From contig JAPQWV010000002.1 of assembly GCA_027422505.1 (NCBI GenBank), positions 26,080,501-26,144,500 of the forward strand: a stretch of DNA of 64,000 bases, given 5' to 3'. Made by a program: the position numbers and the translations under genes. The DNA comes from Craterostigma plantagineum (taxonomy: Eukaryota > Streptophyta > Magnoliopsida > Lamiales > Linderniaceae). Below are positions 24,160 to 34,219 of the stretch, piece after piece. Under the pieces are notes generated by a model. It worked only from the letters and a program-made list of their open reading frames with translations. It did not search any database and was not told where the DNA came from. Position 1 is the stretch's first letter, and the number at the start of each line of letters is the position of its first letter.

Positions 24160-26702
24160 TTTGGGCATTAGTTGAATTAGTTAAATAGATATTAATACTC
24201 AAACTTTCGAACTATAAGGATTACATATAAAAGCTAAATTTTGATTAAGCAATTTAAGTAAAATCCGAAAATTTTTAAGTAAGGATAGATGAATAGATTA
24301 CTTAGCATCAAGGGAAAAACTCGTCATCATCATAAACTTGTCTTATCAATCACGAACTCCTAAGAATCACATATCTAATCTAGTAACCCTCAAGAACATG
24401 CAAAAAGGAAGAGAACTCAATAGAAGAAAGGAGAACTTCATCAAGAGCAAAGAGAGAATTCGACAACTGAACCCTTTTAAACGTGAGCTAGGTGAATTAT
24501 TGTCTCTCTCTCTCTCTCCCTCTCACGAAATCTTAGGTATTCAATATGTTGAAACTGTTATCAAGTCTTATATGATTACATGCTAGCCCTGAGATGTTTT
24601 CGAAATGCTTGGTAACTTGAGTGGTGTTATTATGTTTGCGTGACCTTAAATACTAGGTTGGAATTTCAGAATTTGCCACGTTAGGTGCAAGCTGAGAAGT
24701 TCTAATGATTTTGGTTATTACAACGTGGATATAAACCCTAGAATTAGATAACCTAAATTTTTAACAATATTGAGTCGGCATAAAGGTTTGGCTTTGAAAC
24801 ATCTTTGGGTTAGAATTTAGAGTGTACCACTTTCTGGGTTAGGAATGATTTTCGAAGAGGAACATGATCGTATATAAATGTCATTTTTAGGGTTTTCGAA
24901 AGAATTACTAGTTTTTAAAGTCGGGCGATTTAGGTAATCAATTGCTTTGGAGTTTCGTATGATTTAGTAGTCTAACCAATTCTAAAATCGGGCGACTTGA
25001 TGTTACTGAAACACGTACACGCGGTAAAAGTAGGTCTTAAGTGTAGCAATCGACCGATTCTATAAATATCTCTAATTGTCGGGCGATTCCAAGAAAGTAA
25101 AACTCTCGGCGATTTTTGGCTTGGGGACGTTGCAAATCGGATGATTTGAAGACTATGCAAATCGGGCGATTTGCGCCTTAGATGGAGGGCTCGGCGATTT
25201 CAATTAAAGGAACCTCAAATTGGCGATTTTAGCTTTTCTTAACTTAAATCGGGCGATTTGAACGGGAGCTCCAATGCATGATCAAATCGGGCGATTTCAC
25301 CTTATGAAGACCTCAGCGAAACCTCAGTCCATGTATAACTAATCGGGCGATTACGAGGGGCATTGCACCAATCGGGCGATTGGGAGCTAGGAAGAATCGG
25401 GCGAAACTCACTCCCATGCATGGCAAATCGGACGATGCTATAACACATGCAGAATCGGGCGAATTGAGGCAATTCGGCGAATGTGAACTTCGATCGGACA
25501 ACGTCGAGAATAGAAATCGGGCGATAGAATAAACATGGAAATCGAGTGTTGACTGAACTTAGACTAGTATTAAAATAGGATTATTTTATACTAGTACAAT
25601 TTAAAAATTAATATAAATACTAATGATACTGATATGTTCAGAGATCCGAGGTTTGGATATTCCGTCAGATACCACGACTAAATATATCAGGAGGACATGT
25701 AGGTGAACTTTTCATCTACAACGCATAAACACCTATCTGGAAATTATGTGAAATTATGTTTTTTTATGTGTTTACGTGCGTTTTCATGGGGCATCACGTT
25801 AAATGTATTATCACGTTATATGCATGCATGTACATTACACGTCATTTCACGGAGTGTACCGTGGTGGAACGGTTGTACTGTATTGTACTTATTGCGCGAG
25901 TATCCGATATTGGCCGTCGACCGTAGAAGAGTCATGTGAGTGTGGGCATCTGCTGTGCACCAGTGCCTATGATGGTGAGCCATTGGCCCGTTGGACATTA
26001 TGCGGCAAACTGCGGGCGACCTAGAAAGGAACGTCTTGGGATATCCCCAAGTAGGCTAGCTAGTGTAGGCCACGCTGTCGCATGCGGGAGGAGGCGACCT
26101 GGAGATTGCGACCTGGGTACCCTTATGGGACCTAGTGTAGGCTCCCAGCGTGGGCACTGCATTTGACAAAAGAGGCGACCTGAGAGTGTGACCTGATACG
26201 GCTCAGGGAGGCTGCTCAGTGTAGGCCACTGCCGTGGTGTTGTGATCGTGTTGTGGTAGTGTTTGTGATCGTGGTAGTGATTTCGCGTGATGGTGCATAG
26301 TATAGTATGAAGCCCGGGGCCTGTTGTGAGGTGGTAAATGTATCCCGATTGTGATGAGTGATAGTGAGTGGCATTGCATTGGTGAGAATTGGGGGTGAGT
26401 GAACGTGAGCGAGTCACACGTGCATGCATTATTTCACCTACTGGGCAATAGCTCAATGTTTGCGTGTTGTAGGTAATTAACGATCGAGGCTGGCTATCGG
26501 AGCTTCCATGGGCTTTTGAGGGCTGGGCTGTACATGGCTGACGACCTGTGGGCGAGTGATAGGATGGTTTGGGCCAACGGCCCGCTTGTAGTAACATTTT
26601 GCATAAATAAATATTTTTGTAAAATGGGTTCTTCGCGGCTTTTGCTGCTAAACCCGAAGCGATTCATCGCTAACTAGCGATTAGAGAGTGAGGGTCGCCA
26701 CA
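24160..26702 (-). mobile_element. Large solo-LTR-like insertion in the LINE
   Basis: On the minus strand it begins TGTGGCGACCCTC at 26702, closely matching TGTAGCGACTCTC at 59333. The two share blocks such as TTTCACCTACTGGGCAA (about 26432) and ATCTACAACG (about 25715). No pol sequence is present, so a solo LTR, probably of a Gypsy-type element, is inferred. The left border is approximate and no target duplication was confirmed. It contains a (TC)n run at about 24501-24523 and the TCGGGCGA array. Confidence 0.6.
24920..25530. repeat. Irregular array of AATCGGGCGATTT-like motifs
   Basis: At least 11 exact TCGGGCGA copies and about 8 variants lie in 0.6 kb with unique spacers of about 10-80 bp. 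The motif is often flanked AAT..ATT, making an imperfect palindrome. It lies inside the LTR at 24160-26702. Spacing is too uneven for CRISPR. Confidence 0.8.
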
Positions 26703-28122
26703 TCACTGCTATGATATATATGATCTGGCAGGAACGCAATAGAAGGCTTCATGTGGAGGAAGCACGATCGGAAGAATATGTGATGAGAGCGATTAAGAGA
26801 GCAGCGGCTGAACATATAACGAGCTTGAGGATCTTATCTATTAAGCGGGACGAACAAGATTTTTACACAACTGCTTTTGTAGTTTTGTGTGGGTAGAATG
26901 TGCACAATATGAGGCATGTACTGAACGTTTGTGGTTTATTATGGTAATGATAACTTCTTTACCAAAAAGAACATGGAAAATGAGCGGAAAAATACAAGAG
27001 AGTTAGAGGACGAATTAACAAAGTCTAATGAGGAAATAGCTAGTCTCGAATCTAAGCTTAGGAGATCTAATGCGAAAATAGAAGAATTATCTAAGAGGCC
27101 CAATATTAGCAAGACTAAGAATATTCCCTTAGAGAAGTACAGTTCGATAGTAAAAGAATTAGAGGACAGGCTAGCCAACAACTATAATTGTTTAGTTAAG
27201 AACTTGGCTGAGAAATGTTTTTAGCCTTAATTGTAGATTGTTGAATGCGAATGAGAAAGTTGCTAATCTTGAAGCACAATTAGAAAAATCTAATTCTAGG
27301 ATTAGTGAACTAACAAAGAACTTAAGTGCCTTTGAAGCCGAAAAGCATACGGCTCTAAATAACTATGCTTTCTTAGGTGAAGAACGTGCGAAGCTATACT
27401 TTAAGATTAAACAATTAAAAGATCTTCTTGCAACTTCTAAGACCGAGGATGCAAAATCTCGTCATTCTGAAAATTCTTCTTCCGTCGATATACCTCCTAT
27501 TGTTAAGAAAATAGAGGATTTAAATTCTATATTAGAAACGGAAAGAAAGAATTTTGAAGCAGAAAAGACTGCGCTTTTATTAGAAATATCTAATCTCAAA
27601 GCTTCCTCACAAGAAAAGCTAATCTCTAAGCAGGTTAAGAAAGAAAAAGAGCCTTTGAGCGCCAATAGATCAAATACTCCAATCTTTAAAGCCGTTACTT
27701 CTACATGTACGTTAAAGCCTATCAATTTTAGAAGTACAAACTTTGAAAGTGGCTCTTCCTCCAAAAAGAAAATTTTTCACGAAAATAATTCAAGTTCTAG
27801 CGCACAAACTTCATCGTGTGTTTCAAATGATTCTATTAATTTTTCACTTTAAAAGCCTAGACTTGAACATAATTTTCGAAAGAACATAATTTTCGAAATT
27901 CTTATAATCATCATGTGAAAAATGTGCATTCTCCACGTAGGAATTACGACACTTCTACTTTACATGCTTATCATTCTATTTGTTCGTTCCGAAAAGCATT
28001 TATTACGACTAGATACCGAGGTCACCTTTACAAGTACACATTCTAGGAGCACATATTCACATGCTAGAATTACTTATCCGTGTAAAATCAAGCAAAAATG
28101 GATTCCTAAGTCGGATATCAAG

Positions 28123-28483
28123 TGTTGGAACTATTTAATTGTATTCAATTAATATAGTTGTCTTGGTCTTGCTATGCAAATTAGTAGTCTTGGGCTAAAT
28201 TGTAATTAGTCATTTTGTAGGACTGCTTGTGTAAATATACCACGAGTTGGTATATATAAGTGAACTCCTAAGAAAATTAGGAGTGCGCTTAGAATGAGTT
28301 TCGGATCGAATAGAAGAATTGGAATTTTAGAGAGAAGATTTTAGCGCCAAACCTTGCTTGTTCTTCAATTAACTTCTCTCTCAAGCTTCAATGGTAAATC
28401 TTATGCTTTAACTTTCGAATTGATTAGATTTACAATCCGTTCTTCGTAGATTAGATCTAGGTTGGATATTAGGGGTCCTAACA
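28123..28483 (+). repeat. 5' LTR of element B
   Basis: 361 bp, followed by the iMet primer-binding site. Confidence 0.93.
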
Positions 28484-28485
28484 AT

Positions 28486-28498
28486 TGGTATCAGAGCC
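28486..28498 (+). other. Primer-binding site of element B
   Basis: TGGTATCAGAGCC, complementary to the 3' end of initiator-Met tRNA, three bases (ATT overlap) after the LTR. Confidence 0.9.
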
Positions 28499-29020
28499 AA
28501 ACGTGTTAGGATTTGCATTAAATTTGGACTATTTTTGAATTTTCGGAACTTTTTTTTTTCAAATATTGAGCGCTGTTCTTCGATAGGTCTAGGCTTGATT
28601 CTTCATAATCCGATACAATCTGCTGTTTTTAGAATTCGATCGATTCATTTATACATGTCCGACTTGAATTTGGATTGATCGTAACACTAATTTGATGGAA
28701 TTTTGAAGATCGAATCCACCGAAATTTCCTTTGATGTTGAACACGGCTGAGATTCGTTCTTCACTGCTCAAATTCTGACTTCCAAAATCTCGCCGTAATT
28801 TGTTGTTTCTAAGCTTCGATTGAACGTTTTAATCCTTTCTGTGTTGATATTTGATCGATTGAAACAACATACTTAACGATTTTTGAAGATTGGATAAATC
28901 GAGTTCTTACTGATATTCTTCAGATTTCTCAGAAATTCGACATATTTTGGTAGTTTCTGGTTCTATTGAGTGTTAAAAACTGAAATTCTATACTTTTCGA
29001 TCGATAACCCGGAGTAAATC

Positions 29021-29505
29021 TGTAAGATCCCGTCTGAGTTGACCCGGTTTCTTACTTGAGCGTTTTGTCGAACGGGTTGTGCGCGTTTATATATAACGAT
29101 AGAAGTAGAGAATTCGATGGTAACGACGAAGAAGAACGTCTGAGGAAGAAGAATAAGAGCTGAGAGTTAAGAGATCGAAGGAGAAGATCGAGAAGAAGAG
29201 AGATCGCAGCGAGAGAGAACGGAGGAGACGATAGACTTGAAGAAGATAGTTAATTCATATTTGCTTAATTCTCATACACCTTCATTACAGTCTTTATATA
29301 ATCTAACATAAATGGGCTAATAATAAACTGATGAGTTTCATTATTGACGTAGGCCCAGATCCAATTCCTTCCAAATCCCTCCGTGGCCCTTTTCTTTACT
29401 TGATTCTCTCTTATTTGATCTCTAACTCTTGCCAAGCTTCCATGGACGCCCACCAAGCTCGAAAGACCATTCTCTTCCCCATCATAATAAGGTCGGGTCC
29501 TCACA
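29021..29505 (-). repeat. 3' LTR of the minus-strand partner element
   Basis: On the minus strand it starts TGTGAGGACC and ends GGGATCTTACA, preceded by a purine tract CAACGGGAGGGAAA (29506-29519). It is related to but clearly diverged from the LTRs of element C, so a different subfamily. Confidence 0.82.
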
Positions 29506-29519
29506 TTTCCCTCCCGTTG

Positions 29520-30137
29520 AAGACATCCTCGTCCTCGAGGATGTGAGAGTAAACTCCCGACATAGTGAGGATGACGTCCGACAATGGATCCACGATCAAT
29601 ACCTGCCATTGTTGAGTTTTTTCCACTATCGAACGGGAAAACTGAACTGTTAGGTACCATTGATCCCCTCGGACGGTTGGCTCCACCAATGATCTGAACA
29701 TCGAGAAGGATCATCCCGAGCGCCCTCTTTGCAGCTTCACTAACAGTAACGAATGCCTCAGCAGATGCAACCAAATATCCATGAGGAACATAGTTGGTTT
29801 GAACTGAATGGCCACTATAAGACCCCTTGGTTGCCAAAGATGAGGAGGGAGAGAGCACAGCGTCGCCTTGGAGCTTTCCACGATCGAAAGGGAAAAGCAA
29901 TGCCTCGAGTACACTTATGCTTCCGTTCCCTCGATCGAATGTCTTACTTGGGTCAACGAAAACTCCATCGTATTCTTCAAAAATAGCGTCCGGTTCCTTC
30001 CCGGCCAAGACAACCTCGCCTTCAAATATTTTGATTCCCAAAGCATGAGCAATAAGCATGTTGAACTCTTTATCAGTTTCCTCACCTTTGGTTTCATCCT
30101 CATCGATAAGGATAATTACATTAGCCACCTTGCACAC
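29520..30137 (-). pseudogene. Gag-like ORF remnant of the minus-strand partner (FDRGK repeats)
   Basis: An open minus-strand frame (it runs on into the LTR to 29265) containing TFDRGNGS, FPFDRGKLQ and FPFDSGKNS. No match to a known enzyme. The same PFDRG peptide recurs in element C, so the two are relatives. The 5' part of this element is missing beyond 30197. Confidence 0.5.
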
Positions 30138-30197
30138 AAAAGAGAGAGAGCTCTAGTGAGCATCTCGACATCCCCGAACTCCATTCCCTCGATCGAA

Positions 30198-30622
30198 TGT
30201 AAGGGCCCAACCTTGGAGTGACGTCGATGAGCGAGAGCGGAAGATAAAATATTTGGGCTCATGCGAGAGTGAGCTCGGCCCATTTACCTAGTGGTTTAAT
30301 ATGTTCATTTTATTTAGCCCATTATGCGCTTTTGATTTATATATACTGTATTATGGACTCGTTGAGGAAGGAAGCAAAAAACAATTATCTCTAATCTCAG
30401 CTTAATCTCTCGTCTCTCTCGTCTGTTCTTCTCTTCCTCAAGCCTTCGATCTACTCTTCTGTGTTCTGTTCTCCCTCTGATCTTCTATGTTCTTCTTTTC
30501 GATCTTCTCTGTTTTCGATCTCGTCTCTAAATTGATCCGTAGATAAGACACACTAACGCACTCCAGCTGTTCGACAGAAAGCTCAAGTGAGAAACTGCTT
30601 CCAATTCGGGTGGGATCTTACA
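30198..30622 (+). repeat. 5' LTR of element C
   Basis: Contains TATATATACTG (about 30338) as a possible TATA region, then a CT-rich stretch. Ends GGGATCTTACA. Confidence 0.9.
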
Positions 30623-30625
30623 AAT

Positions 30626-30638
30626 TGGTATCAGAGCC
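30626..30638 (+). other. Primer-binding site of element C
   Basis: TGGTATCAGAGCC, complement of initiator-Met tRNA, three bases after the LTR. Confidence 0.9.
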
Positions 30639-30664
30639 GACGATTCTCGGATTTTGCTTCAAAT

Positions 30665-31525
30665 ATGGAAGATTATTCGTACAATCACGAAGCTACGATG
30701 GCCTCGTGCCGGAATATACAAAACACCTTACAGTTAATACTCCGCGAACTCGAGAGTAGGAACATGAACGAACAGTTCTCGACGTCTTCGAAGCCGGAGG
30801 TTGATTCACTGTTCATTGGAAATGATTCTCTGTTGGTTAATGATGAGGCTGTGGTTGAAGAGACTGAGGCGGATGAGTTGATTACTGATGAATCTGTGTT
30901 GTTTGAGGTCGATTCGGTATTGATAGAAGATACCTCGGTGTTGGTTGAGATGGAACAAATGATATGTGATAGTGATGCAGTTCTGACATTGGATAAGGTC
31001 ATGGTTGTTGATGATTCATTGTCGACTGAGAAGGATTCGTTGGTATTGAGCAATGTTCATAGTGCGCGGGGTCATTCTGTGGTCGAAACATGTTTGGATG
31101 AAATGGTATTAATTGGGAGTAAATTGGTGTTGGTTGACGTAAATTCATCAGTGCTTGTTGAAACTGATGTTGCTGTTGAAGAAGCGATGCCAGTCGTTGA
31201 TGATCTTGTGAAGGCAGCAGATGGATTGGCATTTTCTGATGTTGAGGACGAGACTTTGGTTGACGAAACTTTGGGTGAAGATGGCATTCTGATATTGGTT
31301 GCGGATCACATGGGATTAGGCGATTATGTTGCTTACAATATGGTTGATGAATTGTGTAAAAGAGCAGCAGCTGTAGTTGTTCGAAGTGGTGGATGTGTCG
31401 TCGGAAAAATGACGTCAAGTCTACCCTTCGATCGAGGGAAGAGTATGGAATCGTCTATTGAGGGCGTACCGATTGATCGAGGATGGTATGAGGCCGAGCA
31501 GCTACATGTGGGGAGAGGTTATTAA
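30665..31525 (+). CDS. Element C gag-like ORF 1, acidic
   Basis: From ATG 30665 about 286 residues. A short N-terminal helix region (MASCRNIQNTLQLILRELES) is followed by a long acidic, Val/Asp/Glu-rich stretch of loose repeats (DSVLIEDTSVLVEMEQ). Near the end stands LPFDRGKSMES. No zinc knuckle is seen. The frame overlaps the next one by 68 bp, so a frameshift or decay may separate what was one gene. Function unknown; the position after the primer-binding site suggests a gag-like or RNA-binding role. Confidence 0.5.
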   Translation: MEDYSYNHEATMASCRNIQNTLQLILRELESRNMNEQFSTSSKPEVDSLFIGNDSLLVNDEAVVEETEADELITDESVLFEVDSVLIEDTSVLVEMEQMICDSDAVLTLDKVMVVDDSLSTEKDSLVLSNVHSARGHSVVETCLDEMVLIGSKLVLVDVNSSVLVETDVAVEEAMPVVDDLVKAADGLAFSDVEDETLVDETLGEDGILILVADHMGLGDYVAYNMVDELCKRAAAVVVRSGGCVVGKMTSSLPFDRGKSMESSIEGVPIDRGWYEAEQLHVGRGY

Positions 31526-32309
31526 CCTTCCATTTGATCGAGGTCGTTGGCATATAGTTGAAAGAATGAGTGTCTCACATTCATATGAGGGAACTGTTAG
31601 GATGTTATTTAGGGGGCTCACTTTTACTGAGAAAGAACGAAATGCCCACTACTTATGTGGCCTCTTACCTCCTACTATCATCGGTCATAAATCTAAAAAA
31701 CAGTTTATGCAAAGCATGAGCCTCTATGATGCCCATTTGCAGAAGTGCATGGTTAAGACGGAGCTCGAGGCGAGGAACGAGATATTATTTTACAAGGTCC
31801 TCATTGATGAGGTGGGGAAGTTGCTCTCGATCGTCTACATGCCGACATTCAGCAAGGCCTGCCAACAATACACTAGTATCTTTAAGCGCCTCCAGCACTT
31901 ACCTTTTGATCGAGGACGTTCATGTGTTGTAGTAATCAAGGCGAACTTGTCAATTGGGGAATACTTGCATTTATGCACGACAATAGCGCTAAAATACCGA
32001 GTCTTCGACCGTGGAAAAAGTCCAGCGGCAGAGCGACGATGGCTGTGGAACGCTGACCGGGCGATGGCCAAGCCCAACCTCTTTAACAATCAACAACCAA
32101 GGAAGCACGGAAGACGACAATCAGCTAAGCATTCTGCCCGCCTGTGCATGGGAAAGCGCCAAGACCTCATGAAGACGGCTGAGTTGGAGATTGTAGAGGT
32201 GATATCGCTCCTCGAATGGTTTACCAATGAGGATGAACTCGACTTGGTGTTTTTTAGACATACTCCTTTCGTTCACAGAATTATCTTGGGTGAAAGGGAT
32301 GATGAATGA
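31458..32309 (+). CDS. Element C ORF 2 (FDRGK repeats)
   Basis: About 283 residues in another frame, with LPFDRGRWHIVERM, HLPFDRGRSCVVV and RVFDRGKSPAAER at irregular intervals in a helical, basic context. The overlap with ORF 1 suggests a frameshift. I recognise no domain. It ends 4 bp into ORF 3 (32306-32824), which carries one more copy, KPFDRGKRVA, and reads through the purine tract into the 3' LTR. Confidence 0.45.
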   Translation: MRAYRLIEDGMRPSSYMWGEVINLPFDRGRWHIVERMSVSHSYEGTVRMLFRGLTFTEKERNAHYLCGLLPPTIIGHKSKKQFMQSMSLYDAHLQKCMVKTELEARNEILFYKVLIDEVGKLLSIVYMPTFSKACQQYTSIFKRLQHLPFDRGRSCVVVIKANLSIGEYLHLCTTIALKYRVFDRGKSPAAERRWLWNADRAMAKPNLFNNQQPRKHGRRQSAKHSARLCMGKRQDLMKTAELEIVEVISLLEWFTNEDELDLVFFRHTPFVHRIILGERDDE

Positions 32310-32628
32310 AGAACTTTGGCGTAATGATGTGGTCTTCACGGTTCTGGTCTTGGACAGCAACCGAAGCAGCTCGACGACTAGCAAGAAGATATAAACCTTT
32401 CGATCGAGGTAAACGTGTCGCAACGGAAATATTGGTGTCTACTTTCGGAATTTCCAAGGACGGGAAGCTCTTATTCAATAATCTGGAAGCTTATACATTC
32501 TTTTATACGACGGGTCGAATGGGATACTTCTTCCTCATATGGTTGCTTGATCTAAACCGAATGGGAAAAGTTGTTGGAAGTTTTAATCATTCATCCTTGG
32601 GGACAAGGATGTTTCAACGGAGGGGTAA

Positions 32629-33052
32629 TGTAAGGGCCCAACCTTGGAGTGACGTCGATGAGCGAGAGCGGAAGATAACTATTTGGGCTCATGCGAGAGT
32701 GAGCTCGGCCCATTTACCTACTGGTTTAATATGTTCATTTTATTTAGCCCATTATGCACTTTTGATTTATATATACTGTATTGTGGACTCGTTGAGGAAG
32801 GAAGCAAAAAACAATTATCTCTAATCTCAGCTTAATCTCTCGTCTCTCTCGTCTGTTCTTCTCTTCCTCAAGCCTTCGATCTACTCTTCTGTGTTCTGTT
32901 CTCCCTCTGATCTTCTATGTTCTTCTTTTCGATCTTCTCTGTTTTCGATCTCGTCTCTAAATTGATCCGTAGATAAGACATACTAACACACTCCAGCTGT
33001 TCGACAGAAAGCTCAAGTGAGAAACTGCTTCCAATTCGGGTGGGATCTTACA
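32629..33052 (+). repeat. 3' LTR of element C
   Basis: Matches 30198-30622 with few differences. Followed by AATC. Confidence 0.9.
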
Positions 33053-34219
33053 AATCCGAACGATTTTGCGTTTGGATCAAGCTTTCTTCGTTTTTGTTCA
33101 TTCGCAGCATTGTCTCTGTTCTTCTCTGTGACTCTGTTATTCTCTGTTGATCATTGTTCGATCGAGAAACCCGCCGACGCGATCAATCCTTCGTCGCTGC
33201 TCCATCGTCAACGCTCGAGAAACTCCTCGTCGCAATTTTTTTTCGATCAAAATACGTTTGCGACCAACCTCTGTTCGTCGCTCTTCATCGAAGAAAATTT
33301 TGTTTCACGCTCGAAAAATCGGTCAACGCGAGAAACTTTGGTTAAGCTAGCAATTCGTTCGAGAATTTTTTTTTCGATCGAAAAAAATTATTTGGTTTTT
33401 TTTCTCGATCGAGAATCTATAGCTTCGTCATCTTCTTCGCGTTGAACATATCGATACACATATACATACAAGTCAATTGCAGGGCAAATTGCATTCTAAG
33501 TCCCAGAAATACTATTTTAGTCTCTGTAGTTATATTTCGGCCCAAATAGTTTTCAATTAAGTCCAGAAAGTTCTGATTTAGTCCAAAATTTTCAATTTAA
33601 CCCCAGAACTTTCAATATTATTGAATTCTCACTCATTTACGTGATTTTACGATCGCAAATCCTGGTTAGTTGCTTTTACAGGTTTGTCTTCGCAAAACTT
33701 ATTTTTTGCCCGCAAAACCTTTTTGCGATCGAAAAAGTTGATTTTAAAGGTTTAGATATTAAATTCTCAAAACGACGACGTTTTATCAAATCGCAAACTT
33801 TTACGATCGTAAAACTATACGTAACTGTTTGAAATTCAAAACTATTTCTAAAACAGTACTTCGCCAAAAAAAAAACTTACAATCGAAAACAGTGCTCTAC
33901 ATCTTCACTCGAAAAACTTTACTCGAGAATTATTTTCGATCGTTAGCAGTGTCCTTTATTGAAATTAAAAAAAATAATAAAGAAAAACTTTGAATAAAAT
34001 TTTTTTTCGATCGAAACAGTAACCTTCAAATTGGTACATTATAGAAAAAGCATTTGGTTTATACTATTAAATTTCTAAATCAACTTTATACACGAAAATC
34101 TTTTCGAAACTGAAATTTTAAAAGCCAAATACTTTAATCAATATTAAAGATTCAAATCCATAAAACACGTTAACGATCAAATTATCCAACCAAAATCTAA
34201 ACAAATAAAAAAAAACAAA

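Larger units (their letters stand above)
22725..26969 (+). mobile_element. LINE (plant L1), 5'-truncated, inserted in element A gag
   Basis: Flanked by a 15-bp duplication, AACATGAAAAATGAG at 22710-22724 and AACATGGAAAATGAG at 26970-26984. Reverse-transcriptase blocks DYRPISCCNTIYKCIAKL (about 22858), PRCMMKIDLKKAYD (about 23044) and GIRQGDP (about 23229) are in plant L1 order. They are followed by the HLSYAGRCCLINSVLLSLHG region (about 23419) and a C-terminal WQERNRRLHVEEARSEE block (about 26729). Multiple frameshifts occur and the catalytic FADD block is missing. The element is split by a large LTR at about 24160-26702. Confidence 0.85.
22416..27852 (+). pseudogene. Element A gag-like coiled-coil protein (split by a LINE)
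   Basis: ATG at 22416 opens MDTYSITRSDDTNSDD, a charged Lys/Glu-rich helix, and continues to 22724. After the LINE it resumes at 26985 with long coiled coil (RELEDELTKSNEEIASLESK), with a stop and frame change at about 27224-27238 and an end at 27852. The homologous frame in element B also lies before a W-V-P-K-type stretch as in copia gag regions. It probably encoded a capsid-like protein. No catalytic motif is present. Confidence 0.6.
29021..33052. mobile_element. Composite of two inverted small retroelements, nested in B
   Basis: The outer left end is TGTAAGATCCC and the outer right end GGGATCTTACA, an exact 11-bp inverted pair flanked by AATC at 29017-29020 and 33053-33056. The left end is the U5 end of an LTR lying on the minus strand (29021-29505). 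The right end is the U5 end of an LTR on the plus strand (32629-33052). Between them are part of a minus-strand element (to 30197) and a complete plus-strand element C (30198-33052), abutting without a duplication at 30197/30198. Comparison with element A shows that AATC is the duplicated target. Confidence 0.82.
30198..33052 (+). mobile_element. Element C: 2.9 kb non-autonomous LTR retrotransposon
   Basis: LTRs 30198-30622 (425 bp) and 32629-33052 (424 bp) are nearly identical (TGTAAGGGCCCAACC .. GGGATCTTACA), pointing to young age. A tRNA-iMet primer-binding site lies at 30626-30638 and a purine tract ACGGAGGGGTAA at 32617-32628. The 2.0 kb interior has gag-like frames only, with no protease, RT or integrase, so it depends on a partner element. 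It resembles the TR-GAG/LARD-type non-autonomous class by structure. Confidence 0.88.

Noticed and set aside
24920..25530. CRISPR-like array of short motifs with unique spacers
   Set aside because: Plant nuclear context, motif only 8-13 bp, spacers of about 10 to 80 bp, no cas genes.
25998..26597. 199-codon minus-strand frame
   Set aside because: Lies within a solo-LTR-like sequence; the frame is not kept in the related LTR at 57340-59333.
30999..31418. 139-codon minus-strand frame opposite element C ORF 1
   Set aside because: Shadow of the plus-strand gag-like frame, lacking its own start signals or repeats.
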